From Allacma fusca (Eukaryota > Arthropoda > Collembola > Symphypleona > Sminthuridae), in assembly GCA_947179485.1 (NCBI GenBank), contig OX359246.1, forward strand, positions 53,175,632 to 53,239,631: a stretch of 64,000 bases of DNA, given 5' to 3'. A program made the position numbers and the translations under genes. Below the pieces are notes generated by a model. It was not told the DNA's origin, ran no database searches, and saw only the letters and a list, made by a program, of their open reading frames with translations. This document shows, one piece after another, positions 27,301 through 41,874 of this stretch (its first letter is position 1; each line of letters begins with the position of its first letter).

Positions 27301-28005
27301 TGTCATCCTTTGCATCAATCTGGAAAATAATGCCAAGTGTCATTTTTTTCTGTTGTTGTTTAGCAATCTACGAGGAATTCATTTCATCTCAATGAACGCA
27401 CACTTCAAGAATGTTGGAACACTCTTCAACGCGTCAGTTGCATGGTTAGTCAACGCATATCTTTCATCCTTCTCGGTGTTGTGTTTCTTTTTGTCATCCA
27501 TTCTTTTTCTATCAATTGCATCTACATACGTCCTCTTTGTGCGTGTACTGTCAAAATCCTCACGTGGGCCAAGTCAGTGAGAGGAACATAAAATGAGATG
27601 AGGGCTACGCTCGGAAGAGTAGTGTAAAGGTGTGAATATTCTTGTAAAGGTAGGATGGTTAAATAGGAGCAATTACTTGTCCCACGGGATAATCCCATTC
27701 ATCTTGTTCGGAGGGAAGGAATCAGGTCTTTTTCGAATAGTCTTCTCCTACGAGGATGGTTATTGATGAGGCATGAATCATATCTCATTAGTTAGGGGCT
27801 ACCACAAGCCGCAAGTCAATTTGCCGTTAGGTTCTCTTTCTTCTATTTTCAGTCTTGTTAAGGATAAGCAGTCCCATCATTTCATCCTCCACCACAACAA
27901 TCAAATTGATGCATGTTTATAGCGTGAATCTACTTTAGAAGCACCTAACTTATACCTAAAGATACACGCGTGACCAGGAAAAACTCGAACATGGGTTATC
28001 GTTAA

Positions 28006-28084
28006 ATTTTGTAAAGTACCACTTGCTCCGACCATCCCTTTTAAAAAGCTTTGTTTCGGACATGCAAGTGGTACTTTTCAAAAT
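28006..28084. repeat. Near-perfect 79-nt hairpin inside intron 1
   Basis: The left arm (28006-28026, ending AAAGTACCACTTGC) and the right arm (28064-28084) are complementary at 20 of 21 positions. The stem continues with TCCGA (28027-28031) pairing with TCGGA (28056-28060), apart from a 3-base bulge on the right. The loop is about 24 nt and contains the self-complementary CTTTTAAAAAG. Size, stem length and bulge resemble a microRNA precursor, but a very small inverted-repeat transposon would look the same. Strand of any transcript is unknown. Confidence 0.75.
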
Positions 28085-29696
28085 CTACGTCATGATATCC
28101 TTTTTTTATGTTATTGAAATTCCTTTTTTACATTTACATGGATTACCAATTCTATGCGTGTAGCTTAGTAGAAAAAATAAAGGATCGAGATAAGAAAAAA
28201 TGAGAGGTCAGGAAATGTTGAATAAAGACTGTGGTTTGTTGAGTTTCCCTGTATCTAATGCCTCATTAATAACAACTACCATAAAAGGGGCATTTGTATC
28301 GATAAGCAATAGATTCGGTGTAAATGTAGAGATCTCAGAGGTCTAGCGAGCAAAGTAAATCAAAGCAGGTGAGTAGATCCGAAAAGGGACCCACGTCAGT
28401 CTAAGATAATCATCATCGACCCTTGCGTTTAATATTGGTTGTGTTACAGTGAGGGAAGGTTGTTTACCAGAAGTTCCTCAAGACATTGATTTATACCTTC
28501 TCTGACAATGGTGAGCATGCAGGCACAGTAATTTGTACACAAGCTGACTCGGCCCTAGTTAAAAATCTACTTTTTTGTAGCAAGGTATTAAAATGCTATC
28601 GTAACTTATTGTGTTTACTGGAAAGTTGAACTGCAGCGTTTATATTTGCTGGATTATTGAATAATAGCAGTGGTATCCACATATAAGTAAAAATAATATT
28701 TTTGAGTGCAGTTTCCTAGTCAGTAAGTCAATGTGTGCAAAACAGTAACTGCAGTGTATGCACATATGTATGTATGCTGGCATAGAATATACAAAAGAGC
28801 TGTGATGAGTGTTGAATAAGGTGAGTGGGGAAGGTCTTTTTTCAAGGTATTCCACTTTTCCACTAAGCTCCAACTAGCTCAACTTATCGTTGGTTTCAGT
28901 TTTTTCTTTCGCATTGACAATTGAGAATTAGCATGGCTGATTTCTCTCAGACTCCTCCAAAGTACAAGGCAGCTGCATAATTGAGACAATAAATATATTC
29001 TTGCAAGGAGCAAGTTGAAATTTAAAGGTATTCAAGAAGTATAGAAAAGTCTACTCGAACCAAACTACATGCATCTATTTCAGCCATTCCCACTCATTTT
29101 CCTCGTTGACTCATTTATGTTTGAAAGAATACTGCAGGAGCAAACAACTTGAACTTGCTATCAGAAGTGCATTTTTTTGCGTTTTTATTTAATTGTTCAG
29201 GTTTCCATCAGTTCCGGGATTTTTCTCGTTTTTTCCTTATCCAACAGTAGGCAATAATTAGCTTCTTTCTAAGCGAATAAAAAAGATGTTATCTATAAAT
29301 ATATTTTCTGATAGATTTACCATTAACCTTTTTGCATTACCTTTGATTCCAAAATTTCCCTTGCGTAAGTTTGAGAACGACTATGCGGAAACGGGGTGGA
29401 ATAGAAACCAGTGCGATTTCTCATGGTGAGTGAGAGAACTATCTGGAGACAATAGGGTTATAGATACACAATTAGAAGTAGATTGTTCCAACATCAACTG
29501 TACATAATGCGTCTGCATTGTAATACATAATTACATGTGTAGGCAATACAAGTGTGGAGTGTGGTGAAGGAGTAGAAGGAGAGTTGTTTCGCGTCGAGAG
29601 TTGGCTTCTTGTCAAGGCCTTGATTATCTGGTGCATTCTCAAATGCACATTCGGACTCACAAGGTCTATCACTACATTTGATATAACGAGCTGCTT

Positions 29697-29714
29697 CTCT
29701 CTCTCTCTCTCTCT
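29697..29714. repeat. CT microsatellite
   Basis: About nine CT units within intron 1 of the zinc-finger gene. It is a simple repeat likely to vary in length. Confidence 0.9.
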
Positions 29715-30627
29715 TCCCCAACTCTATCCCAGTGGGACCACAAAGTGTTCTCGTGTGTCTCTTCCCACCCAAAATATCTCCACATAGTCAGGAACAGATG
29801 CAGTTAGGCACTAAGTAAGAATTTGCAAATATTTTGGCCAAAGTGCTGCTTGCTCAGTGGAGTGAGGTGGGGTGGAGGTGGTCTTTACGTAAACATGATC
29901 AAGCATAGCTGGATAATGCATACTCCAGTACTTTGATGCGCTCGTAATCTCCTTCCTCGCATATGCACACAGCCACTGATCATCTCATCAACAATTCTCA
30001 AGCTATGGGTATATGTGACATTACTGGGGTTATTACGCCGCGGCCAGTGTCACATGTACTTATACGTATAAGTACCTATCTATAAGTACATAACCTATAT
30101 CTTACTCTCATACTCTCGTAGTCATCGCTTGCTATTTAATAAGCTTACTAGCGTACAAGTAATGTTCTCTTCCTACTCTAAACTTCAACTTGTTCTCTTA
30201 TAACGTCCTTACACTTACATATGCATATAATTATGTACTTTCTCATCATGTATCAAATCACTTGCCACTATTTAGAAACTTGCAAGCTTATTTTGTATTG
30301 AACGAAATGTGTATTTCTTGAGTCTATGTGAGTTTCTCGTTACCCCAGTGATACCAAAGATCTAAAGAGTGGAGAGTTATCAGTTGAAGGGAAATGTGAG
30401 TATAAGCAGCACTAGATATCTACATATGTTACTTATATAAGAATGTGTCATCAATTCATGGGTTCATTTGGGTTTAGGAAGTCGTTTAGGAAAATGTCTG
30501 TCCAGCTCTGTGGTTTCGTTAGCTGCGGTAGTTCCACCTGATTAATATGTTGTCGGCATGTTCACATGGTTGGCGCCGCCAAAATTCTGAGCATTTGTTG
30601 AGTATTACTAGTATTACCATTGTTGCT

Positions 30628-30659
30628 TCTCTGCTGAGATGATTGCAAATCAGCAGAGA
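30628..30659. repeat. Short hairpin, 10-bp stem
   Basis: TCTCTGCTGA (30628-30637) pairs exactly with TCAGCAGAGA (30650-30659) around a 12-base loop. It lies in intron 1. A stem this short can arise by chance in a window this long. Confidence 0.5.
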
Positions 30660-30912
30660 GATTCATGGTGCTGAAACCAGTGCAGTTGTGAAGATCTCAA
30701 ATAATACAGGAGGTATTACTATGCGACCAACGTCTCACTCAATGTTCTTAGAAAAATATGTGACACTTTAAATGATGGGTCTCCCTGTTTCTCCGTCTGA
30801 CTTGAATTCGTGCGAAGCTCACTTGGAAGTAATGTAGCAGGTTGTCATTGTTGATGCTTACATTTGATTTCCGCGTGTGTGACAGCTTACAAGATTTCCT
30901 AATTTACTCCTG

Positions 30913-30932
30913 CACACACACACACACACACA
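30913..30932. repeat. CA microsatellite
   Basis: Ten uninterrupted CA units in intron 1. Confidence 0.9.
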
Positions 30933-33900
30933 CCGAGATATGGCTGCGAGTACAGAGATGATGAGTGACCTCGACCACCCTCCGAACCCACCGGTTCAGC
31001 AATAACTACATGTGAAACCATATGTAGTATTCTGTGCATTCAAGTACAAGACACAGAACGGGGGTGCAAAAGTGAATAACAAATTGACTTACAACTGCTT
31101 GTACTATGCCAATAATAATTCTCAAGTTAGCCTACCCTTCCAATTGCAGTGAGACGTTCCACAGCCACAGCATTTCCTACACTCATATTATCTCTATCAT
31201 CCCAAACTTTAATTGCATTCCTAGACATTTGCCGCGCAAGCAATCCTATTATTGACTGTTGAACTATACTGTAATGTGATACTTGCAAGAGGACTCTTTT
31301 CATCTTGCAATACCAAATACACTTTTTATCACCAAACAATCCTTTCTGTCCACCTTATATTTGGTTAGTGTACACAATAATAATTGGTGTGCTTTGTCCT
31401 CGTTTACTAAATATAATTACTGTCATTTTAGCTATATTTTCAAATAGTGTTCCACATGTGAATTGATCAGCAATAATTTTTCAAACCATTCAGCTCCCAA
31501 GCGTAACCAAGTTATATTTAGGTACACATTGTGGTGATGGGAATCCCTGTTGGAGTGGACAAAATCTCCATTGTTTGCTGGCTTGTATTAGATCCATTAA
31601 TTTATTAATGTGAAGACCAAGAGAAATAAAAATAGCAAATATTACAAGTGTAAGTAGAAACGTGGGAATGTGATTGTACATACAATGAGCAAGTGTCCTG
31701 AAGTACATTGTGCATGTGAAAATTAGCTGGTTGGAAATAAAGTGATACGTGGTAAGGGTATTGGATGGAAGCATCCGTTCTAGTGCGTACGTTATCTCCT
31801 TCTCCTTCAAATATTACATAAATAGGTGTGGAGGATAAAAAATGTTTTACTGGAAATTCAAGTTCTAATAATTGTTGCAGAGTTGACTGTGCGCACAGTA
31901 AGGAATGTGCAATATTTACGCAATCCCTGTTGATTTACTCTGTTCTTATGTGTGAGAAGTGCAGTAGCAAGCTGTAGGAGATAGTATTAGGGAATGATTG
32001 GTCATGCATCCTGGCCTATAATATAATCTAGTACAAATAGAGTGCCACAACTAATATTACCCTTTTCCGAAGAAACTTTTATCGTGCTTTATGCACTCTC
32101 TGCACACTGTGACTTTTATCTCGTACATATTCACACAACACATCTTTATCGCAAGGTGATAGCGTACACTTTTGTAGTGACATCCAGTAATAGCCCGCAA
32201 CCAAGGCTCTGATTTTTGCCTAGATACCAGCCTCACAAACGGTGGTCATATAAACCTAGACTAGTAGTATTTTAAAATACAGACAGACTTTGTCCGGTTT
32301 TACCGCCCTTTCATAAGCAGGACCTGAAACCAGGTTGGGATTGTATCGTGAGGAGAGTTGTGTGATTCCAGAGTGAGCGTCGCTAGGGTAAGGAAAATTG
32401 AAGGAGTAACCAGGGGATCGGAGTTCCGGACCTTGTCTTTGATGCTATTCATCCGTCGGGTGTTTCTGAGACTCGCCGACGACAAGGACGACGTCGCCCT
32501 CCACTTCCGGTGTAGTTATTTCCTCCTCTTTTGTTCTTTTCTCTTACTTTTTCCAACTTTCTTCCATAAATATTTAAATTTATGCTGATTTTCCCAGTGT
32601 GTGAGTCTACGTGTGTGTAGCATTGGCAAAATGTTGATTTTTACATGACATGAGCCCCACAGATGAATTTCCTTGAAGACCTGGAGCAGAGCAATTGAAT
32701 ATTCTTGTTTTCAAATTGTTCCTCTGCCACTTTTTTTCATGTTGCTCTCCATGTTGTAAATCAGAGGATATTAGCATATAGAACACACAACAATGTCAGC
32801 CTTTAAATTAGCTGCGGTAACTCATACAATATGAGATTTTATACTCCATCGCTAAGGAAAAAACTCACTCTCAGGGTGGTTTAAGTTGGTTAATGCTCAC
32901 AATCACTGATGCAAACTAATCCATTTAAATTCTGATCGAGTACATCTTAGCATTTCTCAATTTTTCAAATTTTTCTTAATTGCATTGATTATGGATGAAC
33001 TAAAATGTGTACTTGACTAGGGACTTTTATTGGCTTGCAAACTGTACTTTATTGTTTGGTCTATTTGTTATATCAGTTTCGTACGTTATATCTGCTGCTC
33101 TAGACTCGAAACTCTTGTGATCACTTGCTCTTACTTCTTCCCAACTAGTAGATAACAGGCTTCGAAGAGATCTTCTTAAGGACAGGGACACTTACTTTTC
33201 ACTAGTCTTTTCTTTGCTTGCGGGAGTTAGTATTTTTGTGAATTTGCATAATTTCTCGCTCAGGACCGCCAAGCGACTACCGAATCATCGTTTTTTCAGA
33301 AGAGAGAAATGTTCTTGTTCGGTATCTGCTCCCCATTCCTTCTACTTATTCGGGTCCTAATGTCGCCTCATAAGTGGGCTCATAATGTTGCCCATTCTTT
33401 CTTGCTCGATGGCGCCTCGTATTCAAATTTTCACCAGTTTCCAGCACATCTTAATGCTTTCTTATGGGCACATGTCAGCCCAAAGCAGCATTTAAATATG
33501 TGGAAAAACAACTGCCGAAGATAGCAATCCCGGCCTTTTTCCCCTCAATATTTTCAACCCTCTTTAAGTTACTTGTTTTAGAGTCTGAGGAAAAAGAGAG
33601 GAGGAGGAGGCCAAGGAAAACATTAACAATATGCACTCAAGTTGTGGAAAGGTGAATTCTATGAGAAACATATAAAGTTAAGACATGCATATTGCACATG
33701 TACCTGTACATGGTCTTACCTTGAATGATTACATTTTAAACTCTTGTGAAAAAGTTGTTGCTAAAAGGTCTTAGGAATCACAGAAATACTTATAAGTACA
33801 TCTAATACTACTATTAATTAACGTGCCCATTACATTTGCAATTATCATTTTTAGAATTATTGAAGATATAGGTATAGACAGAAGTTGTGGTATATTTAGG

Positions 33901-36900
33901 AGGCTTGCAAAAACCTGTTTTTACGTCAACAAATTTCCAAGCGAATCCATCTCTTTACAGTTGATTTTATGGAGACGAAAGAGGTGTAATGTGCAGCAGA
34001 GGAGAAGTTCACATAGAGTGGCAGGATTTGCCACGTGCATTTGACTCGTTCAGCGTTACTCTCATCAGCTTCTATTTCAATAGGAAAATGTGTTAGCAGA
34101 GTTATTATTATAGACTTGCTCTCCTCTCTCTACACAAGCCAACTATGCAACTGCAAATACATGTGTACGTGTTGCGCCTTATTTCCAGTAATCGCATAAT
34201 TGCGAACGAGTGAGAGACCTTGAGCGAATCAAGTGCATCATCATTCCCATTCTCACGTCTGCTTGAGTGCCAGCAATGCAAACTCCAACTGCAAATTAGC
34301 ACATCAGCTTGCAATTAATGGTGTACATAACCAATATGAGTTCCACTTGACAACCATTGCAACCTAATTGTAAGTCAGTCATCACCTTCCTTAGCTTATT
34401 CTTCAGTCCTCGTCTAGGTTCCTTTCTAAGCATGGCTGTTCCAGCAAAGCTCCGATCACATGGTCATTTTTGGAATCATGATAATATTTTATATCCATGC
34501 AGTATCTCCGTGCCACGGTACTACAAAGTCTCTACAGATGAGGGCTCTTGTGTGCAGTCGAGTTGACAAACAGGAAATTGTAACCCCTGAGGCAATTTTT
34601 AGCCGTTCACGTGGATTTATCGTGCTATTTTTGCACGGAATAAAAGCCTTCATTGTATATCTAAATGAAAATTTACTTCTTAAGGGAGGTAGATTTTTAA
34701 GCAATTCCTTTTTTTTTGTAGAAAAGTTGTTTTTGGAGCAAGTAGTAAATGACAACACTTGGAAGCCAAGGCTTATCGTTGAGGTTCCAGGATAATGTTG
34801 TTTACTCAAAATTTGAATGGGTGATTAATTTAAGGCGTGAATGGTAGCCTCAACCTGCTCAATCCATTCTAGTTAGGAACTGTAAACAGTAATAATGAGA
34901 AAAAGGATAACTTGCAATAATTCATCCGTATGGGAATAACAAGAGCAATTCACAAGGCACACATGATGGCGGGTTCTGCATTGTGCACAAATGATTCATA
35001 TCATGTATCGGTGTCACAGCCACATTCTCAAGGATTTTTTTCTCGTCTCGCAATGTCCATAATTGCCATTTTCATTTCTTCTTCACCGCTTGCTCTGCAT
35101 TTCAAATTTTTCATGGTAGTACTGTATGTACCACAAATTTCCATAAATTAACTCCTGACAAGTTTCTGCAGCTCAACGCACGCTAAAATGGCATCCCCTT
35201 TTCATAAAACCATACTCTCATAAAAATCAATAAATGTAAATAGCAGTTATTCTTGTGTTTTCCCATTTATTTTTGTTCTGTACCTTAGGTAATTGATAAA
35301 GAACTTTCCAGAACATCTGGAATTATTCGTAACAATGACAATGTATTTGTCATTTGAGGCGGTCCTGTGTACCATTCAGAAATATGCCCTAATTTTGAAG
35401 CTCATGTGACTTTGGAAAAGAAAATTCTAAAGCTGTTTAAACAAAGAAAACTAAACGGAAGAAAGCGTTGTACATATAATTACATAAATATGTGTAGGAA
35501 GGAGAGCCGAGGTGGTATGCAGCATGTTTTGAAAATGACTTGGTTGGGTCAGAAAATTGAGAAAAAGGACTATATTTTGCCCGAAGACAACATTAAGCGT
35601 GTATGGTAAGGATGAATGTGAATGGAGTGGGATGGGGCGAAAGAGGGCAGAGGGAATGAATATTTGATGTAATTTATGTGGAATGGAACGGCACTGGGAT
35701 GCTATCATTATTTGGATGTAAGAAGGGGCCCATCCTCCTCTTCCTCCCGGACTTCTGTCATGCCATTTCTCCGTACGCCACATTCAGTGAGTTGTAGTGC
35801 TTTGGGAGGCATGGAAACCAATAGGAAAAATATTTAAAGACAAAAAAGGGGTTGAATTATGAGGGTAGCCCAGGATTTTTTTCGGTGAGAATGAGTGGAG
35901 TCGGAGGAGAGGAAAAAGTTATTGAGAAAGTTACAAAAGAAATGTTCGCTTGGGCGACCATGACACGGGCCGACATGAAATTCATATTTAAGTGAAAATC
36001 ATGCATTGCATTCCCCTTTTCCTTCCTCGTGGAAGATTCATGTGAGGCAGGAGCAAAGGATGAAAGAGTGAGACCATCCATAAAGACTCCTCATAATAAC
36101 GCGTACACTACGTCATGAGTTATGATTGTAAGAGAGAGACTCGGAAATCTTTTATCGCGTTTTTTCTCCTCGTCTCACTCACTCTCCCATCCTCTGCATT
36201 CGTAGCCAGTCATTCCATCCTTACAATAAGCGTTTCTTTTTGTTTTCTTTTTCTCCGCGAAACGAGCTTCAAGCGCGACACTTTTATTTATTATTGCACT
36301 CTCACTCTCTCGGTCGGCAGCCTTCTTTTCTCCGTCTGCTCTTTTGCTCTCTCGTACTCTCTCGCTTTCCCTATAGTCTCATACACATCCACGTAGTCTA
36401 CATAGACTTTCTATGTGTAACACTTTCATCCTCTGTGTCTGTCTGCCTGTCTGTCTCCTCTCATCTTTTTACACTGTAAAGTGGTATCGCTTAGTCTCTT
36501 TTTTCTGCTCCACTCTTTGTAAGTGCTTTTTCCTTTTCTCTTGGGTAACAATAGCACAAGATGTGTTTTTCTTCCGTTCCTCCAACTTTTTTCCTCCATA
36601 TCTTTTCCCTCGCCACGTCTGTCTTGAAAGGATGGTTTTTATAATAATGTAAATAACTACGCGATTCCTGGAAAAACGCATAGATTATGTTCCGCTCAAA
36701 GAGATTACACCGACTCATCCCTGATTCCTTTAACATTTTATCGCATTTATTATTCACAACTGTCATTGAGAATAGCAAGAAAAAACCAGAAGGGCAAAAA
36801 ACATGGCACCCCAACCCTAACTCCCCGTGGGGACTGCTGCGGAGGAACACTTTGGCAGGATGTCAGTCTAGTCTCCTATTCTCTGCCCCTCCATCCACTA

Positions 36901-37569
36901 ATGTTATATAGGTCGACGCAATCCACTTTTCTGAGCAAACACTCCCTTTCCAACCCCTATCGCCTTCACTCTTATCTAGTTTGCATTTATTCTCTGCACT
37001 CCTCCTTTCAAATCCTCAAGCTTTATAATATTTGTTTTTAAATCAGTTCCTGATAATGCTAACTTATCTCCAATTGCATGAATTACTCCTATCTCCTGAA
37101 ATGCACTGCCGTGGAACTTGTTTCGACTACTGTGTCAATTCCCGGAGTGATTGAACTTTGGAGCATAAAATATTGCACATGTTGATAATTCGATCGTTGA
37201 CAGTCATAAGTTTTTCATACTTTTCGAAAAAATTAAGGATTAGAATGGGAAGACACAGGTGAGCAAAATAATTGTGGAGAAGAGAAACGTGTGCTATGTT
37301 TGATGGAAGCAATGCGTATATTGTAAGGCTAGATTGAGAAGAACTCTGTGGGTAGGAAAGATTTGTGAGGATTGAAAAGTATCATTTATTTGTAGGCAAG
37401 GCTGAGACTAATGAAAAACAACAAGAAGGAATTCCAGGTGGAGGATGTTTTTTCTCCTCTCGAGAGACTCTTCCAGAGACACTAGGTTGGTTGCACTTAC
37501 AAGGTTAGAGAAAGACAAGAGTTGGCTTTGTTGTGCATGTTTTCCACTGGGAATCGAACATATGCATTC

Positions 37570-37580
<11 letters not shown>

Positions 37581-37604
<24 letters not shown>
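37581..37604. repeat. TC microsatellite
   Basis: Twelve TC units inside a wider pyrimidine-rich block of intron 1. The complementary GAGAG sequence is the core of GAGA-factor sites in flies; whether that matters here is unknown. Confidence 0.9.
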
Positions 37605-40600
37605 ACTTCTTTCTCCACAGTCGAACAACTTTTTCGTTTTTTTCTTTGGAAAAGGAGAGGTAGGGAGGTCTGAGGGGAGACGGGTGGGAAGCGAAGCATG
37701 CGTTGACGCAAATAATAAAAAACCGAGATTATTGCTTCTCGGGTGATCTTTCGGGAAGTGAGTCCATGTGTGTGACTGAGACGACCCCAAAACCAGAGAC
37801 GATAAAAAATGATTGGTTAGAGTTTTCCATCATGACGAGCCTGCATGTGGAATCAGCCGGATTCCAATTTCTCTCTACTTTTTTCTAGGGTTATTCTCTT
37901 TCTCTCATCAATTTTCTCCCCCATCATTTTTTCATTTTTTATCTCCCTTGCAGGATTTATAGCAGTTGGGCGTGCGTATCACACTTATACCCTTCCGTTT
38001 ACCGTTTATGTCATACGTTACTAGTACTGTATAGTCACAAAATAAAAACAATAGTTGACAAAGCCCAATTTATATTCTTTTTCCCTATTGCATTTAGTTA
38101 TATTACTATGTTTTAATAATTATTAACATTTATGTTTCTGAAGTTCTGAATTGAAGTTTTCGAAAAATACGAATACAAATGAATGATAACAACTGAGGTA
38201 GATGAAGTGTTCAGTGGATGGATGATGTGGGTGAAGAAGATAAAGAAGATTTTGCTCATTCGTTTTACTCACCCTTGAATTTTTATGCATTTACATTGCG
38301 AGCTTGGAGGTTTACTTTAATGGGGAGAGAGGAAGCATGTAGTTGAACGTGTCGGTGCGATATGCAGGGTACAGTAAAGTATTAAATTGCATGAAGCAAT
38401 ATGCATGTCACATGTTTCCTGGTCCGACCACGTCTTTCCATGTAAACTTTTTTTTATTTTCCCTTCCCCTATTTTTACATTGCCAACCCCTTTTTTCATT
38501 ATGAGTCATTCGGAAGGCTGGTGATGGGAAAGAGTTGACTCCGCTTGAAGGGTTATGGGATGCACTCCTCCATCATTGTGCAGCCTTCTAGTACAAGTGA
38601 AATAAGTGTGGCTAATCAGCTATAGCATTTTTTGACTAAGATTCATCTCTGTTCCGATCCCAGTGTCCTCGCATTATTGATACTGTTTTGGAAAAATAAA
38701 GCAGGAGGCTCTTAACCTTACATCCGACCATGAGAGAGAGAAACAGAGTTAATGAAAAAACTTGGTTCATTTCATAACCATGAATCCTTTTAATATCCCC
38801 AGGGGCTCTGATTAAAATGTAAATCAGGTCATAAAAATCCCCATTTTTCCAGAAAAAAATGCTCTTCCTTGTCTCGTATGTGTCACCAAAGTTTATATTA
38901 TGGGTACGCTGTGTAAACAAATCCACCCTTCATCACTTCCTCGGAATGGGGAATGCGGGAATCAATTCAATGCGTGCTCAGTACAAACTATCCACGTAAC
39001 AAAAATTTAGGCGACAGGAAAACATTACAAATACATGATTTTGTGAATGTGGACGGAAGTACCAGAAACGCTAAGAAAATTGCTGAATTAAATTGAGATT
39101 ACACTGTTGAAAATTGGTAAAGAAAGTGTCTGAACGGGAAATTTTGAATGTGTTGTTGGCAAGAATTGTCAATAGGAAAAGTGAGTTGAATTGGATTCAA
39201 GGACTTAGCTAAGACTGTATTAATGGCCATTAACTAGCCCCATGAATAGATGCTTTGGCAAAAAATATTGGAATAGGAGAGGCTATTGTGTCGTTCCATA
39301 GCAGCGGAGGCAACAATTTTCTTGACTTCCCCTCCCAAAAGTAAAAATTGAGAGAAGGAAACGGGAATCGTTTGGTGAAATAATGAAGCTGAAGAGTAAA
39401 TGTATGATTTCATGTAACTCACGTCGTTATCCAAGTCCACATTGTGGAAACCAATGCTGTTTTAAAGTATAGCATTACCCATCCGTTTCGTATGTATTGC
39501 GGTTCTGTTTCAAATTTCCCCCGTTTCTCAGTACGTCTCTTGAATACTAATAGCTCTATTTTTTCCTCTGCTCACAAACACTCATTTTTCTCCCCTCATC
39601 TCATATGGAATAATTATAGTCTTTATCATGATTTCTCAATTAGTATATCACGCACAAATCGATAAAATAAATACTTTCTGATGTATCAGCTATTGCTTCT
39701 TATTGTGAGTACCCACAGAATAAATACAGTCAATTAACAATTTATTGTATAAAAATCATACGTAATTACTTATGTACAGCTTCTGTTTCCTCAAGAATAT
39801 CCGTTTTTTATCAGCCTCAATTGTTTTACATTCTTAAGGGGTTGTCGTATGTGAAAATTTCTTCATTTGAATGCAATTGATACAATTTTTAGCGTCAATT
39901 GAACTATTTATTGCCTGTCATTGAGAGTATAGGCAGAGCCAGGAGTCAGAGAATTTGGAATGATTAGGAGTTATGCTTTGCTTTGTGTGTCGAGCAAATT
40001 GGGTGATTGTAAATACCTGGATGTGGGACTGATTCGTCATCAGGAGTTGAGAAGGTGCCAAAAGCGCTGAGTTTGAGGGAGTAGGTCCACACTAGAGGTG
40101 ATTCTTGTATTGTTACTCAGTTGTAAGTATATGAGTTCAATTTCTGCAAGTGCAAAAGCAATTTCGGGATGGGAGAAATATGACAGGAATATGTGACTGC
40201 TGTGGAGTGTGTAGGATTGGATGGAGTAAATCTAGTTGATACTTATTCTGAATGCATCTAATTTTGTGATTTCTGGTTCAAAGAAATCTCCAAAGTTTTC
40301 ACCACCTTTTGACTTTTTCCAAGTCTCTCGCTTCAATAGCAGGGGTTTCCTTTTCTAGGCTGACAATTAGGTGGGCGTCTGTACGTGTATGTACGGGGCT
40401 GAGAGCGTGTGTGCTCCTTGTTACTGCCAATCCCTCAATATAAATTCCATTCTTTCCCTTCCTTTCCATGATTCCCTTCCGCCCGGGTAGCTCCAATATT
40501 TAACTTCTTTTCTTTCTCTTCGTCGTCGTCTTCTCTCATACTTGCCATTCTCAACTTTTTCTTTTCCTCAAATAATGTTCTCATATCATTACCAGACAAC

Positions 40601-41834
40601 TTTTTCTTCTTTTTTGCCGCTACGTCAATTATTCCATCTCAGCATTTTTTTCCTCGACTTTTTAATTCCTTTTGAAGAGTCACTTGGCTTGTTCCAATAC
40701 TTGGCCTGCCTTTCATTTCTTTTCCTGGGGTTGGCTCCGCATTTAATCCCGAAAGAAGAGAACCTTTGCCTTTGAGTAGCACAGGGAGTAAGTATGAGGA
40801 CGGGATTTGATTAGTCCTTCCGAGGTGTCCACATAACGGCTCTTCGTTCAGAGCGGAGGTTAAGGAATAATTTGGAGGAAAAGGCTGTTATGTGGGTGAC
40901 AAGGGCGTGATAGGTAGTGGAGTTTGCAGTTGGAGCGGGAGTAATAATTTGAATAAAAAAGTTAGGCAATAGTTCTGGGTTGATGGGATGGGAAGGAAAA
41001 ATAGGAGGAAAAAGTCAAGTAATGATTAGCTTAGGGAAAAAAGTGGTTATTAATGTCGAGAATGAGGCTTTTGGTTCGGGAGGAAAAGAAAACGTCAAGC
41101 AGTGATTATTATATTATTGAACTCTTTTTCAAGTTTCCCACTTTATTTCTTATCTGAAAGCTTTTGGTATGTACGTACAAGTCCAATGCAGGAAGACTCA
41201 TATTTCTCATTGGGTACGTTTTCTCTCTCGCTGGTGAAAAATAGACTTGAGGGTGTTCTTAAGTTTTGCTCCGAAAATGCAATCGTGAAAGTTAAATTGA
41301 GAGCCACTTTTTCTTCTTTGTTTGTTTTTCCACCCTTTTTTCTTCCGTGGGGTTTCCTTCATTTTTTCTCCTCCTTCTCGAGGTGGTATGTTCTATGATA
41401 CAGTAAGTGTGTATGTATTCAGAGGAGTGCATACAGAGATGACGTGGACTTTTGTGCGGTAAAGTTGCAAGTTGCTGGGACTTTGACTTACCCAGGAGTG
41501 GTTGGGAGATTGAGGACGAGTCTTTCCCACCAAAGCGAGGAGGTTTGTGTGCTAAAGGCTAAGACTTGGTCGACTGGAAGATCAAAAAGGCAAATTTTCA
41601 TGAATCAGAGTGAAGGTTTTTTAAGTGTGGAAACAGGCTATACATAGTTTATGCAAGACCCTGGGCTCTCTTCTTGTTCCTCGCAACTCTTCTGCGTTTG
41701 GTTTACTTAAGAAAGCTCGCGATGTTGAAAGTTTGATGGATGGATGAATAAATCCCATGCATAAACATCCCGGTCTTTCCCTATTCTTCTTTCGTCATAA
41801 CTTAAAAATCCTCTGTCAGCCTCCACACGCTTTC

Positions 41835-41838
<4 letters not shown>

Positions 41839-41871
<33 letters not shown>
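41839..41871. repeat. CT microsatellite, longest in the window
   Basis: About 16 uninterrupted CT units, roughly 600 bp upstream of coding exon 2 and inside a longer pyrimidine-rich stretch. It lies on the sense strand of the transcript, so the RNA would carry a (CU)n tract of the kind bound by polypyrimidine-tract proteins. Confidence 0.92.
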
Positions 41872-41874
<3 letters not shown>

